DNA from: a candidate division KSB1 bacterium
GTDB taxonomy: Bacteria > Zhuqueibacterota > JdFR-76 > DREG01
Direction of reading: 5' to 3'
NCBI GenBank assembly: GCA_022566355.1
Contig: JADFJB010000056.1
Coordinates: forward strand, 1-27,347
DNA length: 27,347 nt
Shown here: piece by piece, positions 15,974-23,666 of the stretch
Layout: every line of letters begins with the position of its first letter
Numbering within the stretch: position 1 is the stretch's first letter
Position numbers and translations under genes: made by a program
Notes under the pieces: generated by a model
Database searches by the model: none
Seen by the model: only the letters and a program-made list of their open reading frames with translations
What the model was told of the DNA's origin: nothing

Positions 15974-16363
15974 TCAAAACTTAATCCAAACCCTTCGGCT
16001 TCTCGGTCCGTCAAATTCACAAAAGAAAATTGCCTGCCATGTGCCTAATTGCAATTTTCCATTTTGAATTAAAACCGAAACGGACGAACCCATCATACTG
16101 GCTTTGATGTGGGCGGCCGAATTCCCTTCAAGATGTCGATAGTTATCCTTGAAGGGCACGATTTTGTTTAGTTCTTGTGTCATATCAGAAACAACATCAG
16201 GATCTGCGCCTTCATTAATAGTGATCCCGGCTGTTGTGTGAGGAACAAAAATATGGCATATCTCTTCTTTTATATTGTTCTCGTCGATTAAACTTTGTAT
16301 TTGAGAAGTGATTTTTACAAATTCTACCTGTTGGTTAGTATTTACCTGAATTTCTTTAAGCAA
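15974..16363 (-). CDS. yjbQ: YjbQ family protein (UPF0047)
   Basis: A 129-residue protein with all family landmarks: VPHTTAGITINEGADPDV (H42, E51, D54), the central RHLEGNSAAHIKASMMG (H77, H85) and LGTWQAIFFCEFDGPRSRR. Members form trimers with a His-rich pocket; some have weak thiamine-phosphate synthase activity in complementation tests, but the physiological role is unsettled. The start is TTG, with AAGGGA 5 bp upstream and no ATG available in frame. A 250-bp gap separates it from the divergent dehydrogenase gene. Confidence 0.92.
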   Translation of the reverse strand: MLKEIQVNTNQQVEFVKITSQIQSLIDENNIKEEICHIFVPHTTAGITINEGADPDVVSDMTQELNKIVPFKDNYRHLEGNSAAHIKASMMGSSVSVLIQNGKLQLGTWQAIFFCEFDGPRSRRVWIKF

Positions 16364-16613
16364 CTAAATCCCTTTATTTTAAATAGGTTCATGAATTTAA
16401 AATGTACCCGTTATCCTTTACGTCTACCAACAATTGGCAAATAAATGAAATAGATAGTTAAAGTCAATGGAATTGTAAAAGTTGTTATTAAAATATTTCA
16501 CATTATGAAAAAAACCAACCTAATAATTGGTTATTCTACTTTGCAAAAATATATTCTATTCATTAAAAGACATAATCGTGTTCTTAATAAGAATTGAATG
16601 GAGGCAGATAAAA

Positions 16614-17609
16614 ATGGCGAATTCTATTCGGGTTATCCAATACGGACTTGGACCCATTGGCTGTGCTACGGCGCAATATATAATCGAACACCGGGGCTTG
16701 GAACTCGTTGGTGGTGTGGATATCGATTCGAACAAAATCGAACGAGATATTGGGCATGTTATTGGCATTACAAAAACTTTGGGATTGTCGATCAAAAAAA
16801 CCATTGGTGAGGTTCTTGCAGACACCACTGCAGATGTTGTTATGCAAACAACCAACTCTTATTTTGATTTATTCAAAACTCAGATTATTGATATTTTAGA
16901 AGCTGGGTTAGATATCGTATCTACTTCAGAAGAGCTTTCTTTTCCGTGGATTGCCAATAAAAAAAACGGTGAAGAGATCGATGCTGTGGCTAAACGAGTT
17001 GGAAAGACTGTCCTGGGTACCGGTGTTAATCCTGGTTTTTTGATGGATGCACTTCCTTTGAATCTCACTTCAATTTGCCAGCAAGTAGACCATATTTCAG
17101 CAACACGAAATGTTAACGCATCAGAGCGGAGGGGACCTTTCCAGAAAAAAATTGGTTCTGGGATGAGTGTGGATGAATTTATGGATAAAATGGACGAAGG
17201 ACGCATGGGTCATGTAGGTTTACCGGAATCCGTCGGGATGATATTTGATACTTTTGGAAAAAACCTGAAAAATTACGAAGCCAGTGTCGAACCGGTCGTT
17301 GCTGAAAAGTTAACCAAAACCGATTTTTTTGAAGTCGAACCAGGAAAAGTAAAAGGATTGAAGCAGGTTGCGCGAGGGTACACGGAAGATGAAGAATTCG
17401 TTAAGCTAACCTTTATTGCTGCCCTTGATTATGACCATGGTGGCGATGTTATCAAAATAACCGGCAAGCCCAATCTGGAAGTCAATTTAAAAGGCACGAA
17501 TGGCGACATTGCAACGGCAGCGATTGCAGTGAATGCAATCAAAAGAGTGCATCCGGCGGCGCCCGGCCTGGTAACGATGCGGGATTTACCCATTGTCCAT
17601 GCGGGTTAG
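16614..17609 (+). CDS. Dihydrodipicolinate-reductase-like NAD(P) dehydrogenase
   Basis: The start at 16614 is preferred: GGAGG lies 9 bp upstream and the resulting MANSIRVIQYGLGPIG puts the Rossmann glycines (G11, G13, G16) at the usual distance from the N-terminus. The product is 331 residues. After the nucleotide-binding half comes a DapB-type catalytic half (TGVNPGFLMD, then NASERRGPFQKKIGSGM). The family (COG3804-like) contains 2,4-diaminopentanoate dehydrogenase of ornithine fermentation and relatives that act on amino acids or imines. The short C-terminal end AAPGLVTMRDLP is also typical. It is not the lysine-pathway DapB itself, being longer and lacking the E-HH-K-D-P-SGTA core. Substrate unknown. 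Confidence 0.82.
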   Translation: MANSIRVIQYGLGPIGCATAQYIIEHRGLELVGGVDIDSNKIERDIGHVIGITKTLGLSIKKTIGEVLADTTADVVMQTTNSYFDLFKTQIIDILEAGLDIVSTSEELSFPWIANKKNGEEIDAVAKRVGKTVLGTGVNPGFLMDALPLNLTSICQQVDHISATRNVNASERRGPFQKKIGSGMSVDEFMDKMDEGRMGHVGLPESVGMIFDTFGKNLKNYEASVEPVVAEKLTKTDFFEVEPGKVKGLKQVARGYTEDEEFVKLTFIAALDYDHGGDVIKITGKPNLEVNLKGTNGDIATAAIAVNAIKRVHPAAPGLVTMRDLPIVHAG

Positions 17610-17792
17610 TTAAGCGACATGCACCATTCAGGTTTGGATTAATACTACCCGGAGGAAACATCTGCATAATGAGATTAACCACTTCGGATTTCTGCATGAA
17701 CCGGATAGCTTTCGCTGGCGGATTGCGCTCCTGATCATCCGGATCAGGATACTCTTATAATCACTTACGACATTGATATGATCCAGTTGATA

Positions 17793-17844
17793 GGCACAAA
17801 GGCACATAGGCACAAAGTGATAAGTGAAAAGTGAAAAGAAGAAA
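17793..17844 (+). repeat. 8-bp then 7-bp degenerate tandem units
   Basis: GGCACAAA, GGCACATA, GGCACAAA are followed by GTGATAA, GTGAAAA, GTGAAAA, GAAGAAA; the unit length changes from 8 to 7. Related words (GTAACAAA) continue to about 17872. On the opposite strand these resemble the ACTTTGT-type units at 3185-3224. Confidence 0.65.
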
Positions 17845-17894
17845 GTAACAAATATAGATCAAGTAACAAAGTGGTGCGTGAAAATGAGTTGGGA

Positions 17895-18047
17895 AACCGT
17901 TAATACGGTTAGATTCTTTTAGGATTTACTTCTTCCCACGAATGAATTTGTGGGCTCACTTTTAACTAAACCTAGAAGCCCACAACTTTAGTTGTGGGTG
18001 TTAATGAATTCTATAATGAGGTAACCATTTCAATGGTTTTTCTCATT
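17895..18047. repeat. Cluster of four hairpins (REP-like)
   Basis: In order: AACCGT-TAAT-ACGGTT (17895-17910); CCCACGAA-TGAA-TTTGTGGG (17935-17954, one G-T pair); CCCACAAC-TTTA-GTTGTGGG (17979-17998, perfect); and AATGAG-x2-AACCATT-x2-AATGGTT-x3-CTCATT (18015-18047). The middle two share the CCCAC/GTGGG stem base and look like a REP doublet. The last one lies 27 bp past the TRAP permease stop and may help end that transcript. Confidence 0.7.
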
Positions 18048-18073
18048 TTCGTTTGAAAATCTTATCGGTTTTC

Positions 18074-20005
18074 CTAAGTGGCAACCCTTACACGCCGGTT
18101 AAGAAGACCAGCGCTGATAAAAACAAGTACCCCAAGAACTTGTAACCAAATCAAAGCGCCGCCAGATTTAGTAAGTACCAAAACTAACGCGGTTACTAGC
18201 AAAACGATCCTCATCCATAACACTACCTTGGTAAACCAGAAGCCAGTTATTGCAGCGGCAAGGGCAACAATGCCTGTAAGTGTAATGAGGATATTTATCA
18301 TTATAGGTATGAATTCAGCGGCGCTGCCGTCTGCCGATAATAGCAATAATTCGGGCCGTAAAACAAAAGCGTAGGGGAGGGCAAAGCCAATTAGTGCGAA
18401 ACGGAAAGCAGCAAAAACACTTGGCATGATACGTGAGCCTGCTATCGCTGCTGCGGTGTATGCCGCCAAAGCTACAGGCGGAGTAACCATAGACATCATA
18501 CCAAAATAAAAAATGAAGAGGTGAGCGGCAAGAGGGACAATTCCTAAATCGCTCAATATGGGACCGACTAAAGTTGCCATCAACAAGTAGCACACTGCGG
18601 ATGGCAAACCCATTCCCAGGATGATAGTAGAGACCATGAGTAGAATAAGAGCCAGGATCAAATTATCCTGGGCTAAAGGCAATATGACTCCGGGTAGTTT
18701 GGCGCCAATGCCGGTCAAAGTTACAACGCCGAGGATTACACCGACACATGATGCGGCAGCAATCAATGAAATCCCTCCGTGGGCGGCATTTTGCAGGGAA
18801 GACAGAACTCCACGGATGCCAATACGCGTTTCTTTATGGAAGAAACTCAGAATCAGAACAAGTATTAAACTTAAACTTACTGCCCGAAATGGCGTGTATC
18901 CAATGACTAAAAATAAGATGAGTGTAGTAAAGGCAGCAAAAAATAGAACTCCCTTGAAATTATTTAGCGGTTGGGTTTCTTTTTGTTCTGTGACACCAGA
19001 AGATGCGCCAATCTTTTTGGCCTGAAAATGTACGATTAGCAAGAGAGCAGTGTAATACAGCAGGGCGGGGATCAATGCCGCTTTGATGATCTGCAGATAA
19101 GTAACAGGCGGCTCGATGAGCTCGAGCATCATATATGCGCCGGCGCCCATAATGGGCGGCATCAATGCACCCCCGGAACTTGCAGCGGCTTCCACTCCGG
19201 CTGCAGTCTCCGGTTTGAAGCCCGAACTTTTCATCATAGGAATCGTGAATGTCCCGGTGGTTGCAGTGTTGGCTACAGCGCTTCCGGATAGAGAACCCAT
19301 TATTCCGCTGCTGATCACGGCAACTTTAGCAGGTCCCCCGACGCTTTTCCGAAACAGGTTGCGGGTAAATTGAATGATGAAACCAGTTGCCCCGGTTTTT
19401 TCTAAAAATGCACCGAATAAAACAAACAGAAATACATAAGTAAACATCACTTTCAAAGCAATCCCAAAAACTCCCTGGCTGTGCAAAAAGGTTTGGCTGA
19501 CAATGCGCTCCCAGGAATAGCCCCGATGTGGAAACAACCAATCCGGCATGGCGGAACCGAAAGCAGCGTACATGATGAATACGAAAGATAAAAGGGGTAG
19601 AGTTATGCCAATCGCCCGCCGTGTCCCTTCCAAGACCAGGAGAAGACCCAGAAGTCCCATGACATAATCCATTGTTTGTTCAATCCCCGCACGGTTGCCA
19701 AGCTGCTGATTATCAATCCAGAACAATTTGAATATCGGTTCCGATTGGATGAAAATATAACCAAAAGAAATGACCACAGCGCCGACGAAAATGATATCCA
19801 ATACCTGGAATACAAATTTATTTTCTTGTTGTTTACTAATCGGATATTTCAGGTATACCAAAATCAATCCCAGCATCGCAAATATTGCCAGCTGAGATTG
19901 TGGAGAAAGTTGAGGATAATTTACCTCAACCAATATAAATATGCTGAGTACAACAGCAAGAGCATTAAAGGAAGATTTTTTAAAGCGCTGAAGACGGTCG
20001 ATCAT
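18074..20005 (-). CDS. TRAP transporter fused permease (TAXI type, DctQM fusion)
   Basis: The ATG at 20005 overlaps the upstream TGA as ATGA, so this start is preferred over the TTG at 20029. The product is 643 residues with some 16 or more membrane segments. The N-terminal quarter stands for the small DctQ subunit, and the rest is the large DctM domain. Signatures include GSLSGSAVANTATTGTFTIP with GFKPETAAGVEAAASSGGALMPPIMGAGAY, and later GMGLPSAVCYLLMATLVGP and FYFGMMSMVTPPVALAAYTAAAIAG. It uses a cation gradient (usually Na+) to import an organic anion handed over by the binding protein encoded directly upstream. The 4-bp overlap implies translational coupling. Substrate unknown; characterised TAXI systems take up glutamate or other organic acids. 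Confidence 0.93.
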   Translation of the reverse strand: MIDRLQRFKKSSFNALAVVLSIFILVEVNYPQLSPQSQLAIFAMLGLILVYLKYPISKQQENKFVFQVLDIIFVGAVVISFGYIFIQSEPIFKLFWIDNQQLGNRAGIEQTMDYVMGLLGLLLVLEGTRRAIGITLPLLSFVFIMYAAFGSAMPDWLFPHRGYSWERIVSQTFLHSQGVFGIALKVMFTYVFLFVLFGAFLEKTGATGFIIQFTRNLFRKSVGGPAKVAVISSGIMGSLSGSAVANTATTGTFTIPMMKSSGFKPETAAGVEAAASSGGALMPPIMGAGAYMMLELIEPPVTYLQIIKAALIPALLYYTALLLIVHFQAKKIGASSGVTEQKETQPLNNFKGVLFFAAFTTLILFLVIGYTPFRAVSLSLILVLILSFFHKETRIGIRGVLSSLQNAAHGGISLIAAASCVGVILGVVTLTGIGAKLPGVILPLAQDNLILALILLMVSTIILGMGLPSAVCYLLMATLVGPILSDLGIVPLAAHLFIFYFGMMSMVTPPVALAAYTAAAIAGSRIMPSVFAAFRFALIGFALPYAFVLRPELLLLSADGSAAEFIPIMINILITLTGIVALAAAITGFWFTKVVLWMRIVLLVTALVLVLTKSGGALIWLQVLGVLVFISAGLLNRRVRVAT

Positions 20006-21018
20006 TGTGAAAGGTTTTGGTCGGGCCAAATGCCGATTTCTTTGTAATAACGAATTGCGCCGGTATGGAATGGCGTGCCGGTATCCTTTATTACATTCTT
20101 AGGATTGATCGCTTTGCCGGCTGGGTGTCTCTTTACGACTTCAGCACGATTCTCATAGATGATCTTAGTGAAATTATAAACTGTTTCCTCAGAAACGGCA
20201 TCCGAAGTGATCAAATGCATTGAACCCACATTCATACCTTGATAATCCTGGTCCTGGCCACGGTAGGTTCCGGCAGGTATTATGGCCGGAAAGAAAAAAG
20301 GATAGTTGTCATATAGGTCTTTTTTCGCATTTTCCTCAAATGGAATAAAATAAATATTCTGGGAAGCACAGGCCTGGGTAATAGAGGCTGTCGGTATCGC
20401 TCCGCCCAAGAATGCCGCAACCGCCGCTCCATCTGCCAGCATGTCTACCGAACCAGCTTGTGTGTTGTTCAACGGGCTGAAATCTTCATATGCAACCCCG
20501 TGTGCCTTCAAAATAGGCTTCAAAAAATAATCGAATCCCGCCCCGGCAGGACCAACAACAACTCGTTTACCTTTAAGGTCGGATATGTTTTTTACGTCTG
20601 AAGATTTGGATGTAATAAAAAGTGCGATATTAGGCGCTAATGTCATTACAGTCCGAATGGGGTATTCCTTTTCCCATGCTCCTTCACCGCGTACTGCAAA
20701 ATAAGAAATAGCTGCATTGGCAAGAGCAAACTCCAATTCACCGCTAGCCAAACGTCGAATATTTTCCTGGGTGCCTTTGGTCGCTTCCGCCGTAATTTGC
20801 CATTGTAGCTCACCTGAATTTGTAGTGGCTACGTCGGCGATAGCACCACCAACCACAAAAAACGCACCACCGGGAGGCGCTGTGCCTACACTCAGAAAAC
20901 GGCTCTCTTTGCCACCCTTTTCGGATGTACATGCGACTAAAAATAATAGCGAAAAAATGAAAAAAATACCTATCCAAAAGAGTTTATTATCGACTTTCTT
21001 TGAACCCAAACAACTCAT
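20002..21018 (-). CDS. TAXI-family TRAP solute-binding lipoprotein
   Basis: A 338-residue extracytoplasmic binding protein. The signal peptide ends in the lipobox LVAC (C30), so it is anchored as a lipoprotein rather than free in the periplasm. SVGTAPPGGAFFVVGGAIADV, EATKGTQENIRRLASGELEFALAN and DLKGKRVVVGPAGAG are the hallmark segments of the TAXI (TRAP-associated extracytoplasmic immunogenic) family. The start is ATG with GGAGG 5 bp upstream. It overlaps the permease start by 4 bp, forming a two-gene operon read leftward. It should pick up an organic solute and pass it to the fused permease. Lipid anchoring is compatible with the Gram-negative FCB setting. Confidence 0.93.
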   Translation of the reverse strand: MSCLGSKKVDNKLFWIGIFFIFSLLFLVACTSEKGGKESRFLSVGTAPPGGAFFVVGGAIADVATTNSGELQWQITAEATKGTQENIRRLASGELEFALANAAISYFAVRGEGAWEKEYPIRTVMTLAPNIALFITSKSSDVKNISDLKGKRVVVGPAGAGFDYFLKPILKAHGVAYEDFSPLNNTQAGSVDMLADGAAVAAFLGGAIPTASITQACASQNIYFIPFEENAKKDLYDNYPFFFPAIIPAGTYRGQDQDYQGMNVGSMHLITSDAVSEETVYNFTKIIYENRAEVVKRHPAGKAINPKNVIKDTGTPFHTGAIRYYKEIGIWPDQNLSQ

Positions 21019-21306
21019 GAAGCCTCCATTTAGTATTAAACAATTACAATCAAAAAATTTCAGAAGTAATGGAATATAAATAAAGCATTCTTTCTATACA
21101 ATTATTTAAGTATATTTCAGCTGTGAAGTGCAAATATTGTGATAAATTTTATAAATGAATTTGATTGTAGAACAATATGGGAAATGTCATTTGATTTTCA
21201 ATGTCAGTTAGGTAAATTCGATTGAATTAAAATTGGTTAAAACAGCAGTTAATATTAGGTTAGGTTAGATAAGTTCACATAACAAATACATAATAGTATA
21301 CTCTCC

Positions 21307-21855
21307 ATGAAACGATACCTGTTAACCGGTAGCATTGGCTTTTGTTTAACAAGCCTGTGTGTGTTTGCAACCGTCGCTTTCGCAGAAAGATGGATGTACG
21401 AAAACCTGGGCATTACCGGAGCTTACCTGGTCTGGACTGTTCTGTTCATTGGACTGGGAGGTGCGGTACTGAGGCCGTTAGTAAAAGATTCAATTCGGGC
21501 AGTAAAGTTTTATACTATATTTGCAATTGGATTCTTTTTGTATGCGGTTGGTTGGACAGGTGCCTATTTTACTTTGCGCGGTGTTGTCGGAGAGTGGGTG
21601 GGTTCATTTGTTGGGTCTATTTTGCTAGGACTGGTATTTGTAGTTGGATTCGGTACTTGGCGAGTTGCATTAAGATTATGTACAGTACTGTTCATTTTAA
21701 ACTCAATTGGGTATTTTCTTGGTTCAGCTCTGAATGCCTCAATTGGAGGTCAGGGTGGAATGTTGCTCTGGGGCGTTGCTTATGGTCTATTTTTAGGGGC
21801 AGGTCTCGGAATGGCGTTATATCTTGTGCAAAACAGTATCAAAGAAGTAATCTAA
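21307..21855 (+). CDS. Integral membrane protein, function unknown
   Basis: A 182-residue protein with five or six hydrophobic helices, rich in Gly, Phe and Leu. The first segment (residues 1-27, ending VAFA-ER) could be a signal anchor or a cleaved signal. Conserved-looking points are the FIGLGGAVLRPLVKD loop and Gly pairs near the C-terminus (GLFLGAGLGMALY), as in small channel-like proteins. No family is recognised. It is divergent from the TAXI-TRAP operon with a 288-bp gap in between, so shared control is possible but not shown. The ATG has no strong ribosome site. Base composition is like that of its neighbours. Confidence 0.6.
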   Translation: MKRYLLTGSIGFCLTSLCVFATVAFAERWMYENLGITGAYLVWTVLFIGLGGAVLRPLVKDSIRAVKFYTIFAIGFFLYAVGWTGAYFTLRGVVGEWVGSFVGSILLGLVFVVGFGTWRVALRLCTVLFILNSIGYFLGSALNASIGGQGGMLLWGVAYGLFLGAGLGMALYLVQNSIKEVI

Positions 21856-21915
21856 TTGAAATACAATTCAAATGGTAAGGTTTTTATATCCATTAAAATC
21901 GTTTCCAATTCTCAA

Positions 21916-22512
21916 CTACTCAGAGATTTCAATTTTTCTTTCTGGATTGTCTTCATTTTCAGTCCATCGACTGGGATTTTGTTGTATATAATTTCTGACA
22001 TGCCATAATTCTTTTTCATTTCTAATGATTCTGTCATAATACCTGGGTTGCCAGGTAAAGAACTGTGCAGATAATTTTCTATTTACAAATTTCGTAACGG
22101 CAGATTTAAAGGATCTAATCACGGATGGTAATGACCCACGTTTCGGAGAAATACGGGAGAATTGTGCGGTATTTGTTATGGAGACGTTGCATGCAACGTC
22201 TCCACGATTGGAATTTACCATATTCTCATCATCGATATGATCAATAACAATAATGCCATGTACGTGATTGGGCATTATGATGCATTCATCCAATTTTATA
22301 AAAGGAAAATGCCTGGGTATTTCCAGCCAACAATATTCGGCAATATTTCCAATTGCTGATAAAATAACCTTGCCATGTTCTATTTGACCCAATACACATT
22401 CACGGTTCTTGACGCAGATTGTGACAAAATAATTTCCATTTCGTGAATAATCCCAACTATGCAACCGAGTAGATGGAATACGGTATTTATTTTTGAATAG
22501 GTTGTCAGTCAT
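21916..22512 (-). CDS. REP-associated tyrosine transposase (RAYT, IS200-like Y1 family)
   Basis: A 198-residue Y1 transposase. The HUH metal motif is in IMPNHVHGIIVI (H83, H85). The catalytic tyrosine is Y158 or Y159 in FTWQPRYYDRIIRN, followed by the typical tail HVRNYIQQNPSRW. The N-terminus (RIPSTRLHSWDYSRNGNYFVTIC) is standard for this clade. RAYTs are single-copy, domesticated-looking relatives of IS200/IS605 transposases that cut single-stranded REP hairpins. Between the HUH motif and the tyrosine helix lies a variable loop (about residues 91-122). In it, codons 104-111 (GDVACNVS) are an exact 24-bp palindrome. No flanking inverted ends specific to this gene were found. The frame is intact. 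Confidence 0.93.
   Translation of the reverse strand: MTDNLFKNKYRIPSTRLHSWDYSRNGNYFVTICVKNRECVLGQIEHGKVILSAIGNIAEYCWLEIPRHFPFIKLDECIIMPNHVHGIIVIDHIDDENMVNSNRGDVACNVSITNTAQFSRISPKRGSLPSVIRSFKSAVTKFVNRKLSAQFFTWQPRYYDRIIRNEKELWHVRNYIQQNPSRWTENEDNPERKIEISE
22180..22203. repeat. Perfect 24-bp palindrome inside the RAYT gene
   Basis: The half-site GGAGACGTTGCA is followed directly by its reverse complement TGCAACGTCTCC, without loop or mismatch. It starts and ends on codon boundaries of the RAYT gene (codons 104-111). The sequence resembles intergenic palindromes known from other bacteria with RAYTs. Confidence 0.85.
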
Positions 22513-23124
22513 TCATAAAACCATGTAAAATATTATCTATATCTATGGTAATCGCTATACCCCTGTTACTTAATCGAGCCCGTTATATTTTAACTTTATA
22601 AACCCTGACCATTTCCTCTACATCTTTTTTATTCTTAATACTCATCAGATAAAAATATCCATGTTTAAGGCATCATTAGTAAAACCATTAAAGAATACTA
22701 CAAAAGTCACGACAGAATAATTGCAGCTAGTTGCTTTTAAAATCAATCCAATATAGTTCACTTTAATTCCCATTCTTCAGATGTGTTTTTAGTAATAGGG
22801 GTTTAACACACCCCTCTACCCACATAGACTAACTAGTGTCTGACCGAAAACTCATCATTTGTCATTTCGACGAAGCGAAGCTGAGGAGAAATCTTTTTCA
22901 CGAAATAATGCTAAGATATTAAAATTATAGAAACTTATAAGATTTCTCTCCCGCCGTGTGGCGGGATCGAAATGACAATGAGTGGTATGGGCAAAGAGTT
23001 TTCGTTCAGATACTAACTATAAACTATACAATCTTCAACAGCACACATGTCAAGAACTTTATATACTGTTTACAACTATTGCTCAAACAATGACTCAAGA
23101 CAGTAATAAATCTTAAGTTTCAAT
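22513..23124. other. Gene-free stretch holding a nested inverted-repeat element
   Basis: No credible gene in 612 bp. The first 320 bp are AT-rich without recognisable structure. The element at 22835-23014 fills most of the remainder. The last 110 bp before the DUF5916-like remnant are featureless. Confidence 0.65.
22835..23014. repeat. Nested inverted-repeat element (MITE- or REP-like, about 180 bp)
   Basis: Outer arms: AGTGTCTGACCGAAAACTC (22835-22853) and GAGTTTTCGTTCAGATACT (22996-23014) pair at 17 of 19 positions. Inner arms: GTCATTTCGA (22861-22870) with TCGAAATGAC (22967-22976), and GAGAAATCTT (22886-22895) with AAGATTTCTC (22939-22948), are perfect. Near the right inner arm sits a GC hairpin CCCGCC-GTGT-GGCGGG (22950-22965). 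The inner part matches the widespread GTCATTTCGACGAAGC...-type dispersed repeat. No coding capacity. Confidence 0.75.
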
Positions 23125-23481
23125 TCATAAAACGGTAGTTAGTTTTAAAAAGAGTGTATTGCCCTGATCGGAGCGCTCACCAAATTCTGCAGTTCCACGC
23201 TGGAATGCGATCTGGAAAGTGCCAAAAGGCGGTCGATACCTGTACACAAAAACAGCCTGTATATTTTTTCGATCAATAATAGAATTGGTTTTAAAAAAAA
23301 CCTTCATAAAAAGATCACGTGTAAAAAAATGATTTGCAGTCAAGACATGGATCCAGGTGCTTTCTTCTTCAGGATCCGGATCTAAAAACAATCTTTCCAG
23401 CTCATACTCAATGGCTAGTTTTTCAGTAATCTTGTATCCCGCCTTCAAAGCATTAAACAGCAATTTGATCGATCCGGACTC
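23125..23481 (-). pseudogene. C-terminal fragment of an outer-membrane-type (DUF5916-like) protein
   Basis: The frame has no credible start; it opens just after an in-frame TGA at 23482-23484. The 112+ residues contain alternating hydrophobic strands ending in aromatic pairs (TANHFFTRDLFMKVFFKTN, then AVFVYRYRPPFGTFQIAFQR) and a C-terminus TLFLKLTTVL. This is how the C-terminal membrane domain of DUF5916-type proteins of FCB bacteria ends, where full-length proteins are about 700-900 residues. So about 85% of the gene is missing. Directly upstream the frame changes into the N-terminus of a different small gene, indicating a deletion join. Assignment to DUF5916 is by pattern and uncertain; the fragment status is clearer. 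Confidence 0.55.
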
Positions 23482-23525
23482 TCATATATATCAATTGGAA
23501 TGTTTTTGACTGTGATTGCTAGCAT
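23445..23525 (-). pseudogene. N-terminal remnant of a FitA/RHH-type antitoxin gene
   Basis: An ATG at 23525 follows AAGGA with 8-9 bp spacing and reads MLAITVKNIPIDIYE before drifting into unrelated residues and a TGA at codon 27. The pattern M-x-x-[IL]-T-V-[KR]-N-I-P-x-[DE]-[IL]-Y is the start of ribbon-helix-helix antitoxins of the FitA/VapB type, which are normally 70-85 residues long. Only the first strand and the start of the first helix remain. The ribosome site is intact, so the break is probably recent. No toxin (PIN domain) gene is visible nearby. The match is short, so the assignment is tentative. Confidence 0.4.
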
Positions 23526-23666
23526 AGCTATATCCTTAATGTTAGTTTTATTTTTACATTATTTAGGAATTTATCAATATAGGAGGGAATAAATCAACTG
23601 GAAAGACATATTCCTTTTTTTAGAATTAATAACTATTGTGAACAAAGCAAGTGGAAAATAATTCAC

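Larger units (their letters stand above)
17610..18073. other. Gene-free stretch with tandem units and a hairpin cluster
   Basis: No credible gene in 464 bp between the dehydrogenase and the convergent TRAP permease. It contains a short-unit tandem tract (17793-17844) and four consecutive hairpins (17895-18047). The first 180 bp show nothing recognisable. Confidence 0.7.

Noticed and set aside
20006-20029. TTG start for the TRAP permease eight codons upstream
   Set aside because: The ATGA overlap with the binding-protein stop codon is the usual coupled start, and the TTG has no ribosome site.
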